Positions 11,540-22,871 of a DNA stretch of 64,000 nt are shown here, one piece after another. Every line of letters starts with the position of its first letter. Positions within the stretch are counted from its first letter, which is position 1. Source of the DNA: Amphiura filiformis (taxonomy: Eukaryota > Echinodermata > Ophiuroidea > Amphilepidida > Amphiuridae); contig NC_092640.1 in the NCBI RefSeq assembly GCF_039555335.1, forward strand, positions 27,623,446 through 27,687,445, in the 5' to 3' direction. The notes under the pieces were generated by a model. The model saw only the letters and a program-made list of their open reading frames with translations, searched no databases and was not told the origin of the DNA. Position numbers and translations under genes: made by a program.

Positions 11540-12397
11540 TGCACGAGTACATTATGCGTCACACACTTTGAGTATATTAAAACAATAGGCAATATTAATT
11601 GCTGCATTCAGTATGTTAGTTAGAATATTAGGGGAAATATCTTAAATTAAAAAAAAAACACCGTCAGGCCACTGACCAGTAGCAAGAAAATCAATCACTG
11701 TATAAGTTAGCTATCAATGGTATCGATTGCGCCATACGTCATAATTTAGTAACTTGTTCACGCATGGTTTACAACCAATTGTCTTTATGTTGTGGCAATT
11801 ATATTCGTGGTTCCGAACACAGCATGAACCAGTTGACAGGCTGGACACGATCGAATTTGACGCCCACTAGATATAGGCATACATGTATTTCATTTGTAAA
11901 ATGCTGAATATTTTGGAATGGTGTCATCTTGTATAAAATTATAGTCACCCCTGTTTTTTAGCCCGACGCTCGATTATTCTCATTTGATGTTTGATTTATT
12001 TGGGTTCATTAATCATAATTTATGGCAATGATAGTTGCAAAATAGAACATCATTTGTAACCTATGATTTACATCATGCGCATGAAAAAATACCATTGTAA
12101 CCTATAATTATTTTAACACCACAGAATGTATATTCGCACTTTTTTGATGGTATATATATCGAACAGACAAGTTATTAGTTATGTGAAAGTACTAGTAGTA
12201 TTTCTAGTATTTGAACGTGCACGTATTATCTAAAATATATTGTTTAGCGTGCGGGTTTCAGATAATGCATTGTTTAGCGTGCAGGTTTATATAATTTGGG
12301 CTATGAAGGGTAGTTCGCGAATATAATGCACGGGAGAAGAATACATAACGATGAATAGAAACAGGCACTAGAAGTATATGTAACAATATAGGCATAC

Positions 12398-12840
12398 TTA
12401 AGGGATGGGGTATGAACGTTTGGACAGTTATTATTGTGGGACATGAGAGCACATCAGACATATCGAATTGCATTCTGAATACGAAGAATGTCCTTCTGAT
12501 ATCAAATAATTTTGATTTTTGAAATTTGCAATGTAATACACATTTTATGGCAAAGGATTAAAAATTGATATTTTTGATATTTAACAGTACTCGAAGTAAA
12601 CTTTATAAATCTGATAATTTATACTTAAAGTGTATGTAGGTGGGATGAAAAGCCGACGATCAAAAGACAATTGAACATTTTGACCTTTCGTATTAAAGAT
12701 ATGGATTTTTTCCGAAAACACCAAAAAAAAAATTAGGTCTTTTGGGGAAAAAAATCCATATTTTCAATATGAAAGGTCAAATTGTTCAATTGATCGTCGG
12801 CTTTTCCTCCCAGCTACATATACTTTAAGAATTATCACTG
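12398..12840. mobile_element. Truncated copy of the TTAA-flanked hairpin MITE
   Basis: It begins TTAAgggatggggtatgaac and tracks the complete element at 51133-51786 through the inner hairpin (ccatattttcaatatgaaagg and the cttttcctccc block). It is lost near 12840, so the right TTAA end is missing. It lies in intron 1 of copy A. Confidence 0.65.
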
Positions 12841-12881
12841 GTATTGAAAAGGTCAAATAGAATGAGTACATAAACAGGTAC

Positions 12882-13086
12882 CTGTTCATTTCGAACACGA
12901 CATTTTGCCATTTTCATTCTGCTTGTGTTCCTCACAATGCTTAGTGCAGGCCATATGGGTTAGTGTGTCCCAAACCTCAACACATTCATTGCAGAGAGCG
13001 ACACAGTCCACTGATTCGGAGTTTACAGAGTTGCAAAACATGATGAAAATACCAGCAATTAAGACGACTAGGTTCATCATCTTCAT
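12882..13086 (-). CDS. Copy A exon 1: signal peptide + six-Cys (eclosion-hormone-like) domain, early stop
   Basis: ATG at 13086 follows acceptor ttacag|GTCAAA by a few bases. Residues 1-23 form a signal peptide (hydrophobic core LVVLIAGIFIMFC, likely cleavage after VNS). Then comes a compact domain with cysteines spaced C-x3-C-x2-C-x11-C-x3-C-x12-C. Codon 67 is TGA (12886-12888) where copies B and D have leucine. The stop lies six bases before the splice donor (AACAG|GTACCT). A 66-residue secreted peptide with all six cysteines would still be made, but the NTF2-like part could not. The copy is therefore either a pseudogene or a stand-alone peptide gene. Confidence 0.65.
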
Positions 13087-13160
13087 TTTGACCTGTAATC
13101 GGACCTGCGATACGACGTGATGACTGTGACATTCATGGACTAAATGCCAAATGGATTCTT

Positions 13161-13549
13161 TTAAGGTGGTACTACACCCACTGATAAATTCTGAGAGTAA
13201 TTTTGTATTTTTCTCAAGAAATAACTACACACTGGTGAAAAGAGTTATGTATATTATAGGGGCAAGGAATCCAATTACCTCACTGTAACTGAAATTTCAG
13301 TGATTCAAGACAAGTGGTTCATTATATATGTCAAGAAATGAGGTACATTCTAGCGGTACCTCTTTTCTTATCATAAATAACGTACCGCTTGTCATTTGTG
13401 TTGAATCACTGAAAATACAGTATAAAAGAGGAATTAATTGGATGCCTTGCCCTATAATATACATAACTTTTGTTACCAGTGTGTTATTATTTTTTGAGAA
13501 AAATTTAAAAAATGTCACAAATTTAACAACGGGTGTAGTGCCACCTTAA
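13161..13549. mobile_element. 389-bp TTAA-flanked MITE (piggyBac-type)
   Basis: Ends are TTAAggtggtactacaccc and gggtgtagtgccaccTTAA. Copy B has the same intron-1 flanks around a single TTAA (25299-25302), so this is an insertion with TTAA target duplication. TTAA specificity points to piggyBac-like (or Sola3-like) transposases. No transposase frame is inside. Inner sequence gaggtacattctagcggtacctc is a further palindrome. Confidence 0.8.
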
Positions 13550-13559
13550 AACAACCCCT

Positions 13560-15150
13560 TTAAAGTTACTAGAAATATATAATAGGACAACGCAGTTTTG
13601 AAGGTTAAGCTCATCTACAGTTTCAGAGCTTCTGCAGCTGCTTGGTATCCAGGCTGTTACCCAGTAGTTATTTTTTTTATGAAGAAGACTGATTCATCAA
13701 AATGAAACACATGCAATGATGCAGCAAGATCCACCTAATTTGTAGATCAATGTTACGACAGGTCATAAAACTACAAAGTCTGGTATAAATGTCAAGAAGA
13801 TTCAATGTTGGATTGGGAAGAAACAGGGCTTTCCACTTATCTTATCACACATGTGACGCTATCATAGAAAGGATTCTACTGTTGAATAAATTCTATTAGT
13901 AGCTTATACCATTCAAGAAATTATGGTTCATAAAAGTTGCTGAAAACAGTGCCTCATTTCAAATGTTTAGTTTTAGTTTTGGTTTTGGTCACGTGGTTTC
14001 CTATTGTCCTGCCTAACCACTTGAATCATAAGATATCGAACTCATTGTTTCTACCTTTTGTTTAAAACCGAACATTTGTGTCAGTCAGTTTCGGTTTTGG
14101 TTTCAGTTTCTTATAAGTGGTGTGAATCGTAAAATTATTTGATTTGAAGTTACCTACTCTAAGTATACAAAAGAAATGTTTAAATTTCGCAGTGCAATAT
14201 TCACGAGGAGAGAAATCGAGCATGGTAATCTACATTGAAAGACGTGGTTTACAAAACCGAATAAGCCTAGGCTAATTCACCTGTGAAAAAATATAGACAA
14301 TCGAAATATTTGCATTCGACATTACAAAAGGGGCCACTATTGTAATTGTATAGGTGCTATAAACAAAATCGATTCATGTCCTTAATCCCATGTACCAGAA
14401 TCGATGGAAGGCCATTATATGACCTCTAATAACCTAATGACTTTTACTGAAGCAATTTTTACTGCAAAAGTAGAAGATAGAGGGAGAAGAGATTGTGTGG
14501 TGTGTGTGTGTGGGGGGGTGGTGGTTGGAGGGCAAGGGGATATGGGCCGGGAGAGAGACACAGATGAGAGAGAGAGCATTGGAAGTGAAAGAGAAGGGGA
14601 GGAGAGCTCGAGATGAAGATATCGAATGTAGGGGAGGAGGAGGGAGGAAAGGGGTAATTTAGGGAAGAGGTGGTTATATAGGGAGGGGAGCCCCCTCTTA
14701 AAGAGGTATGGGTTGTGCTTCCCAGGGATAATAAACTAATTCATAATCAAATCATCTCCATGCATCGTTTATGTTTCATACAAACAAACAAATCCCCCAC
14801 CCCGCCCCATCCTTCAATATACGCGCATGTATATGATTTCTAGGCCTAGAACTCGTGAGTGTAATATGCCACCTACCTTCGACAGAGAGCATCAACTGTC
14901 GTCCGCGGATAGATTTCCGATATCAATCATGATAATAATTATGTTAGCACAATAGGATATTGTATACTTCTGGTTATATACCCTATACTGTGTCCTCCCA
15001 GCATAATAGTGTTATGATTGCAGACCAGATCAGCTCTACTTTTTAATCCCTTGATTTTTGGTTTCTGAACAAAAGAGAAACCAAAACTAAAGATTTGAAA
15101 TGAGGGAGTACCATACACTTCAAAAATCTTCGTATTCGCATCTGCACTTA
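13560..15150. other. 5' part of intron 1 of copy A; purine-rich tract at 14470-14690
   Basis: Between E1 and the 5' UTR exon. It includes a fragment near 13600-13660 (aagctcatctacagtttcagagcttctgcagctgc) that is also present at 53270 in copy D. It also has a G/A-rich run of about 220 bp (14470-14690) with gggggggtggtgg and gagagagaga blocks. No gene is seen. Confidence 0.5.
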
Positions 15151-15151
15151 C

Positions 15152-15235
15152 CAACTGTTTTACCGTTGTCGGTCGCGTTAATATTCCACTTGATTTTGAC
15201 GACTTGGTTGTGGCTCTCCTCTACAATGATGTAAA
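15152..15235 (-). other. Copy A 5' UTR exon (E0), donor at 15151
   Basis: The sequence ...gcgaccgacaacggtaaaacagttg|gtaagtgc is conserved at the same relative place in copies A, B and D (shortened in C), and E1 begins with a splice acceptor before its ATG. It is therefore read as a non-coding first exon. The 5' boundary is not defined. I stop it at the edge of the conserved gtggctctcct... block. No TATA box is obvious in the conserved 100 bp above it. Confidence 0.5.
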
Positions 15236-15239
15236 ACGT

Positions 15240-15655
15240 TGTGTAAACGTTGTTTGTGGTGGCCACGGATCAACCACCTGGGCATTTCAAATCAGTATAA
15301 AAATATATTCTATATTTAGGGCAAATTACCTTTTATTATATTGGTTTGTACATGGCTATGCATGTAACTAAAGGCTACTTAAATGAAACTATTTCCACCC
15401 CAACACCACCACAACCAGTCAACCACCACTCCCCTCCACCTCTGGCCCCGTCGGTACGCCACTGGGTAATAGAGAGCCCGCAATGACTGGTTTAGAGAAG
15501 GACTGCATTTAGCATAGCATGATTTATTAATGGGAGTTTATGTGGTTCGATCTATAATATTTAACCATATTTTTAAGGATCTATGTGAAAAATAACGGAC
15601 ACGTACGCGAGTCAATTATGACGATTTGAAACAATGACTACTTATATTGTTTGTT
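15240..15655. other. Upstream region of copy A, no gene seen
   Basis: Promoter-side flank. It shares blocks with the upstream region of copy B near 26820-27440 (gtggccac-gatcaa, cgtacgccactgggtaata, agcatagcatgatt), showing that the duplication unit extends beyond the 5' UTR exon. Confidence 0.5.
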
Positions 15656-15659
15656 TTTT

Positions 15660-16020
15660 ATTTGCATTCATAGAGCAGTAAGTTACTTGACAAGACCGAG
15701 CCTTGAGGGAGACCAGATGTGACGGAATGAGCACCATTGATGACCATTCTCGACAATCTTCCCTCAAGGTAGTTGTGGAACTTGCCAGGAATACTGTCTA
15801 AACCACTTGCGTTGCCTTGATCCATTCATGGACTGATCCGGATATCCCCTGAACACAGTACTTCATAACATCTAGGAAGGACAATTCAATAGAACAAAGG
15901 TTATTCACATTATCTTGAATATGTGGGAGAGAATAAAGCTTGTATGTTGTTTTATCTCTGAAGATAAGAGTGTACACTAGCATCTCATCCCCATGCTTGG
16001 GAGGAGAAACCGTGTGAAGC
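15660..16020 (-). pseudogene. Degraded non-LTR reverse transcriptase fragment
   Basis: Minus-strand frames give LPHIQDNVNN, GLDSIPGKF, then HNYLEGRLSRMVINGAHSV followed by TSGLPQGSVLS. These are the 'GPDGIP', 'L-x-R-x-Q-x-V-x-x-NG' and 'G-x-PQGS-x-L' motifs of CR1/Jockey-type reverse transcriptases. Segments between them are deleted and the frame changes. The upstream flank of copy B carries a related relic at 27440-27720, so the relic is older than that duplication. Confidence 0.65.
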
Positions 16021-16029
16021 TTCAAAAAT

Positions 16030-17640
16030 GGGTGGGTTTATTCAAATGAGTATAACTTGGGTTTGCAGTAAGCAAATTCTTTCTAGATTTCGTACAACAG
16101 TGCCACAAACATGAGTTTACTTCATTTTGACTCACCCTGTAGGTCCGTTTTGGAGCGATTTGAACTGCTAACGCAGAGCCCAAAATCTATTCCTGAAGTC
16201 AACATGACATGTTTTTTCGAATTCATGTTTAACCCAAGCATGTTTTTCCTTTTTCACAAGATTGATAATACCACTGAACATTGGGACCAAATTTATCAAC
16301 AATATCAACGATGGTAACCTTCCTTAATATTTACATAATTATTACAATGAATGACTGATTATTGAAAAAGGTCAATATTTTGAATGAATGTCTATAAGTT
16401 AATTAATTATTTCCCTCTTTTTGAAATAAGAGAATTAATGGAAACAGATAATTATGGAGACTTATGACTGATTATGGAAAGCAAATTAAATTTATAATTT
16501 ACCTCTTCTTCATTATATTAGTGGCATTTAATTGATTTATGTATTGCAGTGAGTTAATCCAAACATTATTCAATGCAATCGTATCTTCGAGTTGCGCGCC
16601 GTCGGTGTAGCAGGGTAGCTTCGGCGACGAGAAAATGTGGTAGGGTATTCTAAAGTTTAGCCGATATGGGAATTGTGAAATTAATTGAAGTGTGATCAGA
16701 ACCTATGTAGCCAGAGCCTTCTCTGAGATTACTTACAAGATCAGGAAATCTTTTCACGAAATTAATTGTCTGCTGTTTATATGAGGTAAATTAAAGTCAA
16801 CAATTATTATCTTAGCTTATAATCTAAATAGTGAAAGAAAGAATAATTTAGCATTTAGGTGGAGTATTTCAGTTAAATACTGAAACTGGATAACTATGGT
16901 TCCAGTCACCCCACTTGCATGTTAACATGCTTAAAGGATAGTCACACTCACACGATTAAGCTATTACCAACAATGGAAAAAAAAGGAGATGTTAACGAAA
17001 CGGCTCGTTAGACCGCCATTCTCATTATTTGGTGATATGATTTTTTTCTGTCGTAACTGAATTCATAACTGTTGTAGATATTAACATCTCATTAATATGT
17101 ATGAGTTACGTCATCGCATTTGCCAATACACGATTCCACACAACACTTGAGTCTCTGATCTGCGTCTGAATTATTACTCAGATTTATCACCATTAGGAGC
17201 TGATAAACAATAACCTGCTTCAGATCGATGAAAGTAAACAGCTGGTTATGTATGTTAATCAGCAAAGAAAATGATGGAGTTATTTGAAAGGGTAGGTTTT
17301 CATATGCAATATGTAAATCCAGTTAATTGACTTTTCATTTTCAACTTAGCTATACAAGCCTACAACTCGACAAAAGTACACAGCGGGTTCACGTTAAGGC
17401 CTCGCGTAGGCATATTTCTGATCAGGTTTCATGGAAATCAAACAATCTTTACGCATTTGACATCAAATGACACATGATGACCTTTAAAATTTGTGCACTT
17501 GTATTTACTTTACTTTGTTGACCTCAGAAGACCTTAAAATGACCTTGATTTTTTTTAAAACTTAGTTTCCTTTCTCGTTGACATAGTTATATTGGCTTTC
17601 CTCCTTTGGTCAAAGGCTATTCTAACTGTGACCTGGGACA
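16030..17640. other. Intergenic DNA between copies A and B, one dispersed repeat
   Basis: The segment around 17220-17530 is the reverse complement of a repeat found at 28800-29100, 34020-34300 and 54470-54780 (markers cagctgg, cctcgcgtaggcatatttctgatca). The remainder (16030-17220) shows no recognisable gene or element. Confidence 0.45.
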
Positions 17641-19580
17641 TGACGGACTTTCTAAAATCCCACCATACTGCAGTTACTGTCCGTTTCCCTATACACAATA
17701 CACAGTGCTCTTACCATTGACGCGTAACCTCTACAAATAGCGTATGTTAGAAGTATGGATAATTGCCTAGTTAACGTCGTTGTGTGAAAAATAACCGGCC
17801 AATATTAAAAGTACTCTTCTAAAATGCAAATGAGCCAAGTGTCCTCTCAAGGTATGCTCTGTGCTATTAGCATAGCAGTTGAAAATTTGGCGCCACACAA
17901 TAAAATTAAAAATAATAATGTGGTATTCTAAAGTCAGAACGTCAATAGATGGCGCTGTTAAGTTATACTTTTAACACCAGGCGGTGATGGAAGCGATATC
18001 GCCAATTTTGAGGTCGCCATTGGATTAACACATAATCATGAAATCTTCACAAACATTTCTAAATTTGTTATGTGGTGTCAAAGCAAATTATCTTACTCTA
18101 AAACCGTCGGGGTACGACAATGTACCACACTGCAAGTATGTTAATATTCCAGTTGTTATTGCTAACCGTGTATTTTGAATGGGGCTGTCAGCCCTGTATC
18201 TTCGCCAGCCTCGTATGTCACGTGTTGCGCTTCCTACGCCGCCTGTTTAACACAGGGGATAGAGGAAGATCACGGTATTAATTTCATCACAACAAGTTGG
18301 CGCTGAGCTACAGATGCATGAAAGGTGATGCATTTAAAACTATATAGAGTCAGTATTAACTAAATATGAACACAGATGGCGCTATTGATCTTAAATGTTG
18401 TTTGCTTGTTTGTTTGCTTGTTTGATTGGTTGTTTACATAGGTTGGTTTGTACCTAAATAATGTTTTTTATGGAATTATTTTGGCCATCGTACACAGTGT
18501 CAACACCCTATTATTATAAATATTTTTTCCATACAGCTCCATACTCCGTTGGTGAGCGACGGGCGATTGGTATTTCACCGAACGCAAGAAAAGGAGTCCT
18601 ATCTGATTGGCTAGAAATCGATCGCTAAAGCGGTACAAACTCAAAATGTACTCAATTCTATTGGAATCAATATTCTATTATCATGATTATTGACACAGAT
18701 AAAGAAAGTTTACATATTATACATTGTGTTATATAGACCTGTGATTTAATTTTAAGCATCTGGATCTTAGGTGAATGGGCTAAATGTGTTCCTTTATATA
18801 ATTGTAAATTCTCAAAATTAAATATATCACACTTTTTATTTACGATTTTAAAATCGTTACTTATAAAATGCAGTAAAATATATCCACATCAAACAGCAAT
18901 GGCCGCTAATTAGTGTATTACATTTCAAGTTGAAAACAAATCGAATTTTCTTGTAATAGCAACATCATATGGGGTCTAGAGCATGCGCAATTCGTAATAA
19001 TGCGTAGAATAGAAACTTGGTGGTATCTCATATGATAGTCGTATGGTGTAAATGGTATGCTTAGCCTGAGTCGCTCGGCCTATCTCGAACAAAATCGCCA
19101 TGCGTAGCTATTGAAAAACGAGAGGATTCGCCGTACTATCACGGCAATTTTTGACACGAAGATATAGGGATGTTGACGCTGTGCCGTAATCAGTGACTCT
19201 CAGTAAAGTGTGCGGTCTTGTGGGTCTGCGTGGCAGCGCACTTGCTGATCGGCCTGGGGTTTATGTATTTAAACGAATATGCCCACACTATTTTAGAATG
19301 GGCTAAAACTATGACTATATTTAATAGCTTATTGTGCACATCCAATGCAGTCATTGCCGGGAGTCATTGTTCAGGCGTGCTAGGGCATGGTTTGCATCAT
19401 CACATGATATAAATAAAATCTAAAATGGAAGTTAATCCGACCAAGGCGAAAAGTTCAAGAGGTCACTTAGTGTTACATTCATTACACTTGCTTAAAATAT
19501 TAATCATAATTTTGATTAAGATTTCACGATTCAGATTACAACAGCTCTCTTCTGGAGAACAAGGCACATGAATCACTTGT
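17641..19580. other. 3' flank of copy B, shared with other copies
   Basis: Blocks here recur downstream of the other gene copies: gaaaatttggcgccacacaataaaatt at 17881, 42183 and 58166; gtcaatagatggcgc at 17940 and 58220; gcttgtttgattggttgtt... at 18417 and 42345. It also holds the uninterrupted TTAA (19269-19272) that is occupied by a 3-kb element downstream of copy D. No coding region is recognised. Confidence 0.55.
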
Positions 19581-19585
19581 TGTTT

Positions 19586-19652
19586 TCATTCAAAATATAT
19601 GCTGAAAAAACGGAGCAGAGTACCATCGACACGTTTGTAAATAAACATATAC
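19586..19652 (-). CDS. Copy B exon 4: C-terminus of NTF2-like domain
   Basis: Acceptor ttttgcag|G at 19653-19655; the first base completes the exon-3 arginine codon. It encodes YMFIYKRVDGTLLRFFSIYFE and a TGA stop. This supplies the last strands of the SnoaL/DUF4440 fold (pattern W/I-Y-K-R-V-D-G). It is open and in phase with exon 3, so copy B reads through as an intact 197-residue protein. Confidence 0.8.
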
Positions 19653-20052
19653 CTGCAAAAAGACAAATAGAGAAAAATACAATTTGGTCTGCTAGATTAT
19701 CTTCATCCCATAAAGGGACCGTAGCCCGATCAACAGCCTCATCCACCCGTTTTTGGTATCATAATTATAATAGATTATATTTTTATCATTACCATCTTGA
19801 AAACAGTATATTTGTGGTTACACTTTTATCGACATTTTACACGCCCGTTGGTAGGCAAGGAATGAAATCGAGACACTTCAGAGAGGGCGCTATAATGATA
19901 TACACTTAAAACAAACTAAAAAAATAAATAAAATTATGCTCTTCTCTTTTTCTATGTTTGATTGACTGTTCAATTTCTTCATGGTATGCTGACACCCATA
20001 AGTAGATGAGTAAACGCCTGCAAATTGTTCAAAACAAAACATCAGATTCATT

Positions 20053-20265
20053 TTGAATAAGGATTCCATGTACCGTATAAGAGAACATGATTTTAAGGAT
20101 CTCAATTTCCTGAACATTCACAAAAGGGCAGAACAACTCAGGTTGAACCATGTGTTTGATATTTTTAATGAGGTTGGCCTAGACTATCTTGGGTCAAATT
20201 TTACCAGATTTTCAAATGTGCACCAATATAATACCAGAAACAGTTTTGTGAAAAATCATACATAG
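20053..20265 (+). pseudogene. C-terminal scrap of a CR1/L2-type ORF2
   Basis: The frame reads FLNIHKRAEQLRLNHVFDIF, then LDYLGSNFTRFSN and HQYNTRNS. This resembles the C-terminal end of CR1/L2 non-LTR polyproteins (R-x-x-x-L-K-L-x-x-x-F and N-T-R-x-S patterns). It lacks everything upstream, including the reverse transcriptase. A second copy lies in intron 3 of copy D (47270-47440), so the insertion predates the duplication. Confidence 0.65.
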
Positions 20266-20274
20266 GGGAAATTG

Positions 20275-20600
20275 CGAGAGTATTCGAAACACGCTTCAAC
20301 GAACATAAGACCGAAGCTGAAAAAGCCTTAAGTAAGACAAGCTCACAGAGAAAGGCCTCTGTCATAGGAGAGGTAAATAAAGCTGCCATAACGGACTACG
20401 TAGCGGAGGAAAACCATGTCATAGGTTGTGAGGACGCAATAATCATCTTGATCCGGCAAAGGGGCTAACACTTTCATCAGAGACGAGGGCAAACACTTCC
20501 TACCCCACATTTATGACCAATTACTCCACTCCAAAACGCCACTAACGTCGGGTTACAACAGGAAACAGACGAGGAGTGGGAGAGTTGATCAGGCAATTTG
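20275..20600 (+). pseudogene. Penelope-like element, GIY-YIG-side fragment
   Basis: An open stretch encodes RVFETRFNEHKTEAEKA, then AAITDYVAEENHVIG, followed in another frame by RDEGKHFLPHIYDQLL. The 'T-R-L/F-N-E-H-K' and 'A-I-T-D-H-V-x-x-E-N-H-V-I' strings are familiar from the C-terminal endonuclease region of Penelope-like retroelements. It ends in a stop and a frameshift. The same relic occurs at 47440-47595 in copy D. Confidence 0.7.
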
Positions 20601-20639
20601 AGAAAGTACTACGATGCAGTACGAAATGTCATTGAGGTA

Positions 20640-21300
20640 TGTTTAACATCTTTTTACCGAAATACTTTTGGGTTTTTATACAAGACATTTTGCAAATTAT
20701 GAATTATGGACAATCTTGATGAATTTCTTTACGAACCACAACTTGGCAACTTGAGGGCAGATGACATCCCTTCCTCACGGTGAGTTTGGGGCCTCCAAAT
20801 TTTGTCCTGGACCAGGTCCCACAAAAAGGTAAATCCGGCCCTGGCTCCAAGGCTGAGTTCAGGTCAGGTAAGGTCAGCATTTGGTCTTCAAAGTACTTGT
20901 TTTTGGACTACTTGGCAAACAATATTCCAATGGGAACAAAATTGCAAAATCGCCCGGTTGGCCGTGGCTTCCACATGTGACAACTTTACTGAAAACAAAA
21001 ATGGGCAGTTTTAATGCTGAAATGCCTATATTCACCTGGATTGTCTCAATCGAATAAGGGGAAGATGACTACAATATTTCTTTTCATAATACTGAAAAAA
21101 GTTCATACCCCTTTAGCCTGTTCAAAACAATAGCCCCTACCTTTTCATCTGCTAAAAATTTGCAAATCTTCTCCAGATGGTCAACCAATGTATTTCTCAA
21201 CTGATAATATTTTCTGGCATTCGCTGCGACTGCTAGTATCATTAGTCATGTCCCCCCTTTATAAGAATGAAAAAGGGTTGGTGTATTTTATTTATATATA
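20640..21300. other. Intron 3 of copy B, no gene seen
   Basis: Degenerate intronic DNA. A related version lies at 59450-59880 beside the copy E remnant (both contain tattccaatggga/tatttcaatgggag and ttcataatactgaaaaa), which ties copy E to the same gene family. No coding content is recognised. Confidence 0.45.
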
Positions 21301-21322
21301 ATTATGTATACCTCAAGCTTAC

Positions 21323-21476
21323 CGAAATGAGTCAATGAGGGCATCATTCTGGTAGACCTTTCCGATACCATCTTCCCATACCTTTCCGTTATTCTCACCG
21401 AATGCACTAGAAGTGAATGTCACCCGATTAATATTGGGATTCCTTCCAAAATAATAGAGATATTCCTGCTTAGTAT
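21323..21476 (-). CDS. Copy B exon 3: central NTF2-like segment
   Basis: 154-bp exon, acceptor ctttttttcag-type before AT at 21476 and donor CG|GTAAGC at 21322. It encodes DTKQEYLYYFGRNPNINRV, then SSAFGENNGKVWEDGIGKV and NDALIDSF. It follows exon 2 (G|AT = Asp) and ends phase 2. The 'GEN-x-G-x-V-W-E-D-G' strand pair matches the central strands of DUF4440-type folds. No defects are seen. Confidence 0.8.
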
Positions 21477-22293
21477 CTGAAAAAAGGGAAAAGAAAAAAA
21501 GACATGATGCCATAAGCACACAGATTGTTAGAATATTGTGACTATGCTACAATATGACTATCATACGTCATTCAAAGGTCTGTAGCACCTTACTGACCCC
21601 AAATATATGAACGGAGCAGTGAGCATCCCATAGACCCCGGCTAATGTCAATATATGTGCACGTGTCATCATCGTGTTAATGTTGTTTGTGGAAGAAGAGA
21701 TAGTTTCTCAGACCGGAAATTGCCCCTTTAGGACCTTTTGTCCCCAAACCTGTGAACACCCATAGATACTGATAAATGCACATATACCGGTGATATGCAA
21801 GTACCGTCACTGTCCTATCCTACGGATGCATTTTAAGATGAAAATTTTGAACCATATGTCACATATGTGACCAATGACCCCAAATCCACGGCAAAATGTT
21901 AGTCAATACGGAAGCCACTGCGTCTGTTGCAACCGAAATATGCTCGCAGGACGTCAGACCATACGGTGACCTTTATGCCTCTTTGAATTTCCATCAAATT
22001 AGTGGTAGCATTTACTAGTCGGACTAGATGAATAGGGCCTATTTTACTTAGTTACCAGAATATACTCAGCTCAGATCATGATCACTATCTCACATGGAGC
22101 AAGAAAGACGAACCGCGAAAGTCCAGTGACCGAGTGAATTTTCGTAGTTAATCTTTCTTGAGCGAGAGTATAGTTGGTATAAACTGAGAAAAAATAGGTC
22201 CTATTCGTCGGACTAGCATTTACTAAAAGGAGCTAAAAGTCGCCGCGAAATATTATTTCAAAGTTTGAGGTATTAAGTAATTCAAATATTTAC

Positions 22294-22461
22294 CTTTTTT
22301 ACCGAATACAGGTGCTTGTCCATAATTCACATTTATGCAATCGTCAGCGTATAACTCTTCAACAATGGCCGAATAATCCGCACCGCTTTCGATCAATTCC
22401 GAGACTCTCGCACCAATTGCATTGATCTCGACTCCAAGGGAAACACTGCCTTTATTCGGTG
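22294..22461 (-). CDS. Copy B exon 2: N-terminal half of NTF2-like domain
   Basis: Exactly 168 bp like its paralogues, acceptor gtttcag|CA and donor AAAAAG|GTAAAT. It encodes PNKGSVSLGVEINAIGARV and IVEELYADDCINVNYG, ending VFGKK. It has no internal methionine, so a start-codon-based ORF search would miss it. Phase 1 at both ends fits exon 1 (codon G|CA, Ala) and exon 3. It is open throughout. Confidence 0.8.
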
Positions 22462-22871
22462 CTGAAACGACAAGGCAAGAGTTTATTCACAATATTTAAG
22501 GTTACGAAATATCATGATTTTCATCAATGCCCCTGCTTTTTCTTGTAACTATATGAAGTACATAAACCTCCAATTATAAAATATCTCTACCTACAAAGTG
22601 CTTTGAAACCGTCTTAATATATCATTTAAGCTATAGAAATTTTTCGTTTACAGTATCTGAATTAATAAATCTTTTGTTATACCATCTCCATTACTGTGCT
22701 TAGCCATGCACGCTAAAATAATCTCTTCCACAATGGATGCTAACCAATTTAATAATAAATATGTAGCTTATATCATATTTTGTTTGGAAAAGAGATCTCA
22801 AAGACTACAGGTCATCATAGTTCAGGTTATAGGTGACTTGGTTAAGAATACATTTAGGCACCCATTTTGAA

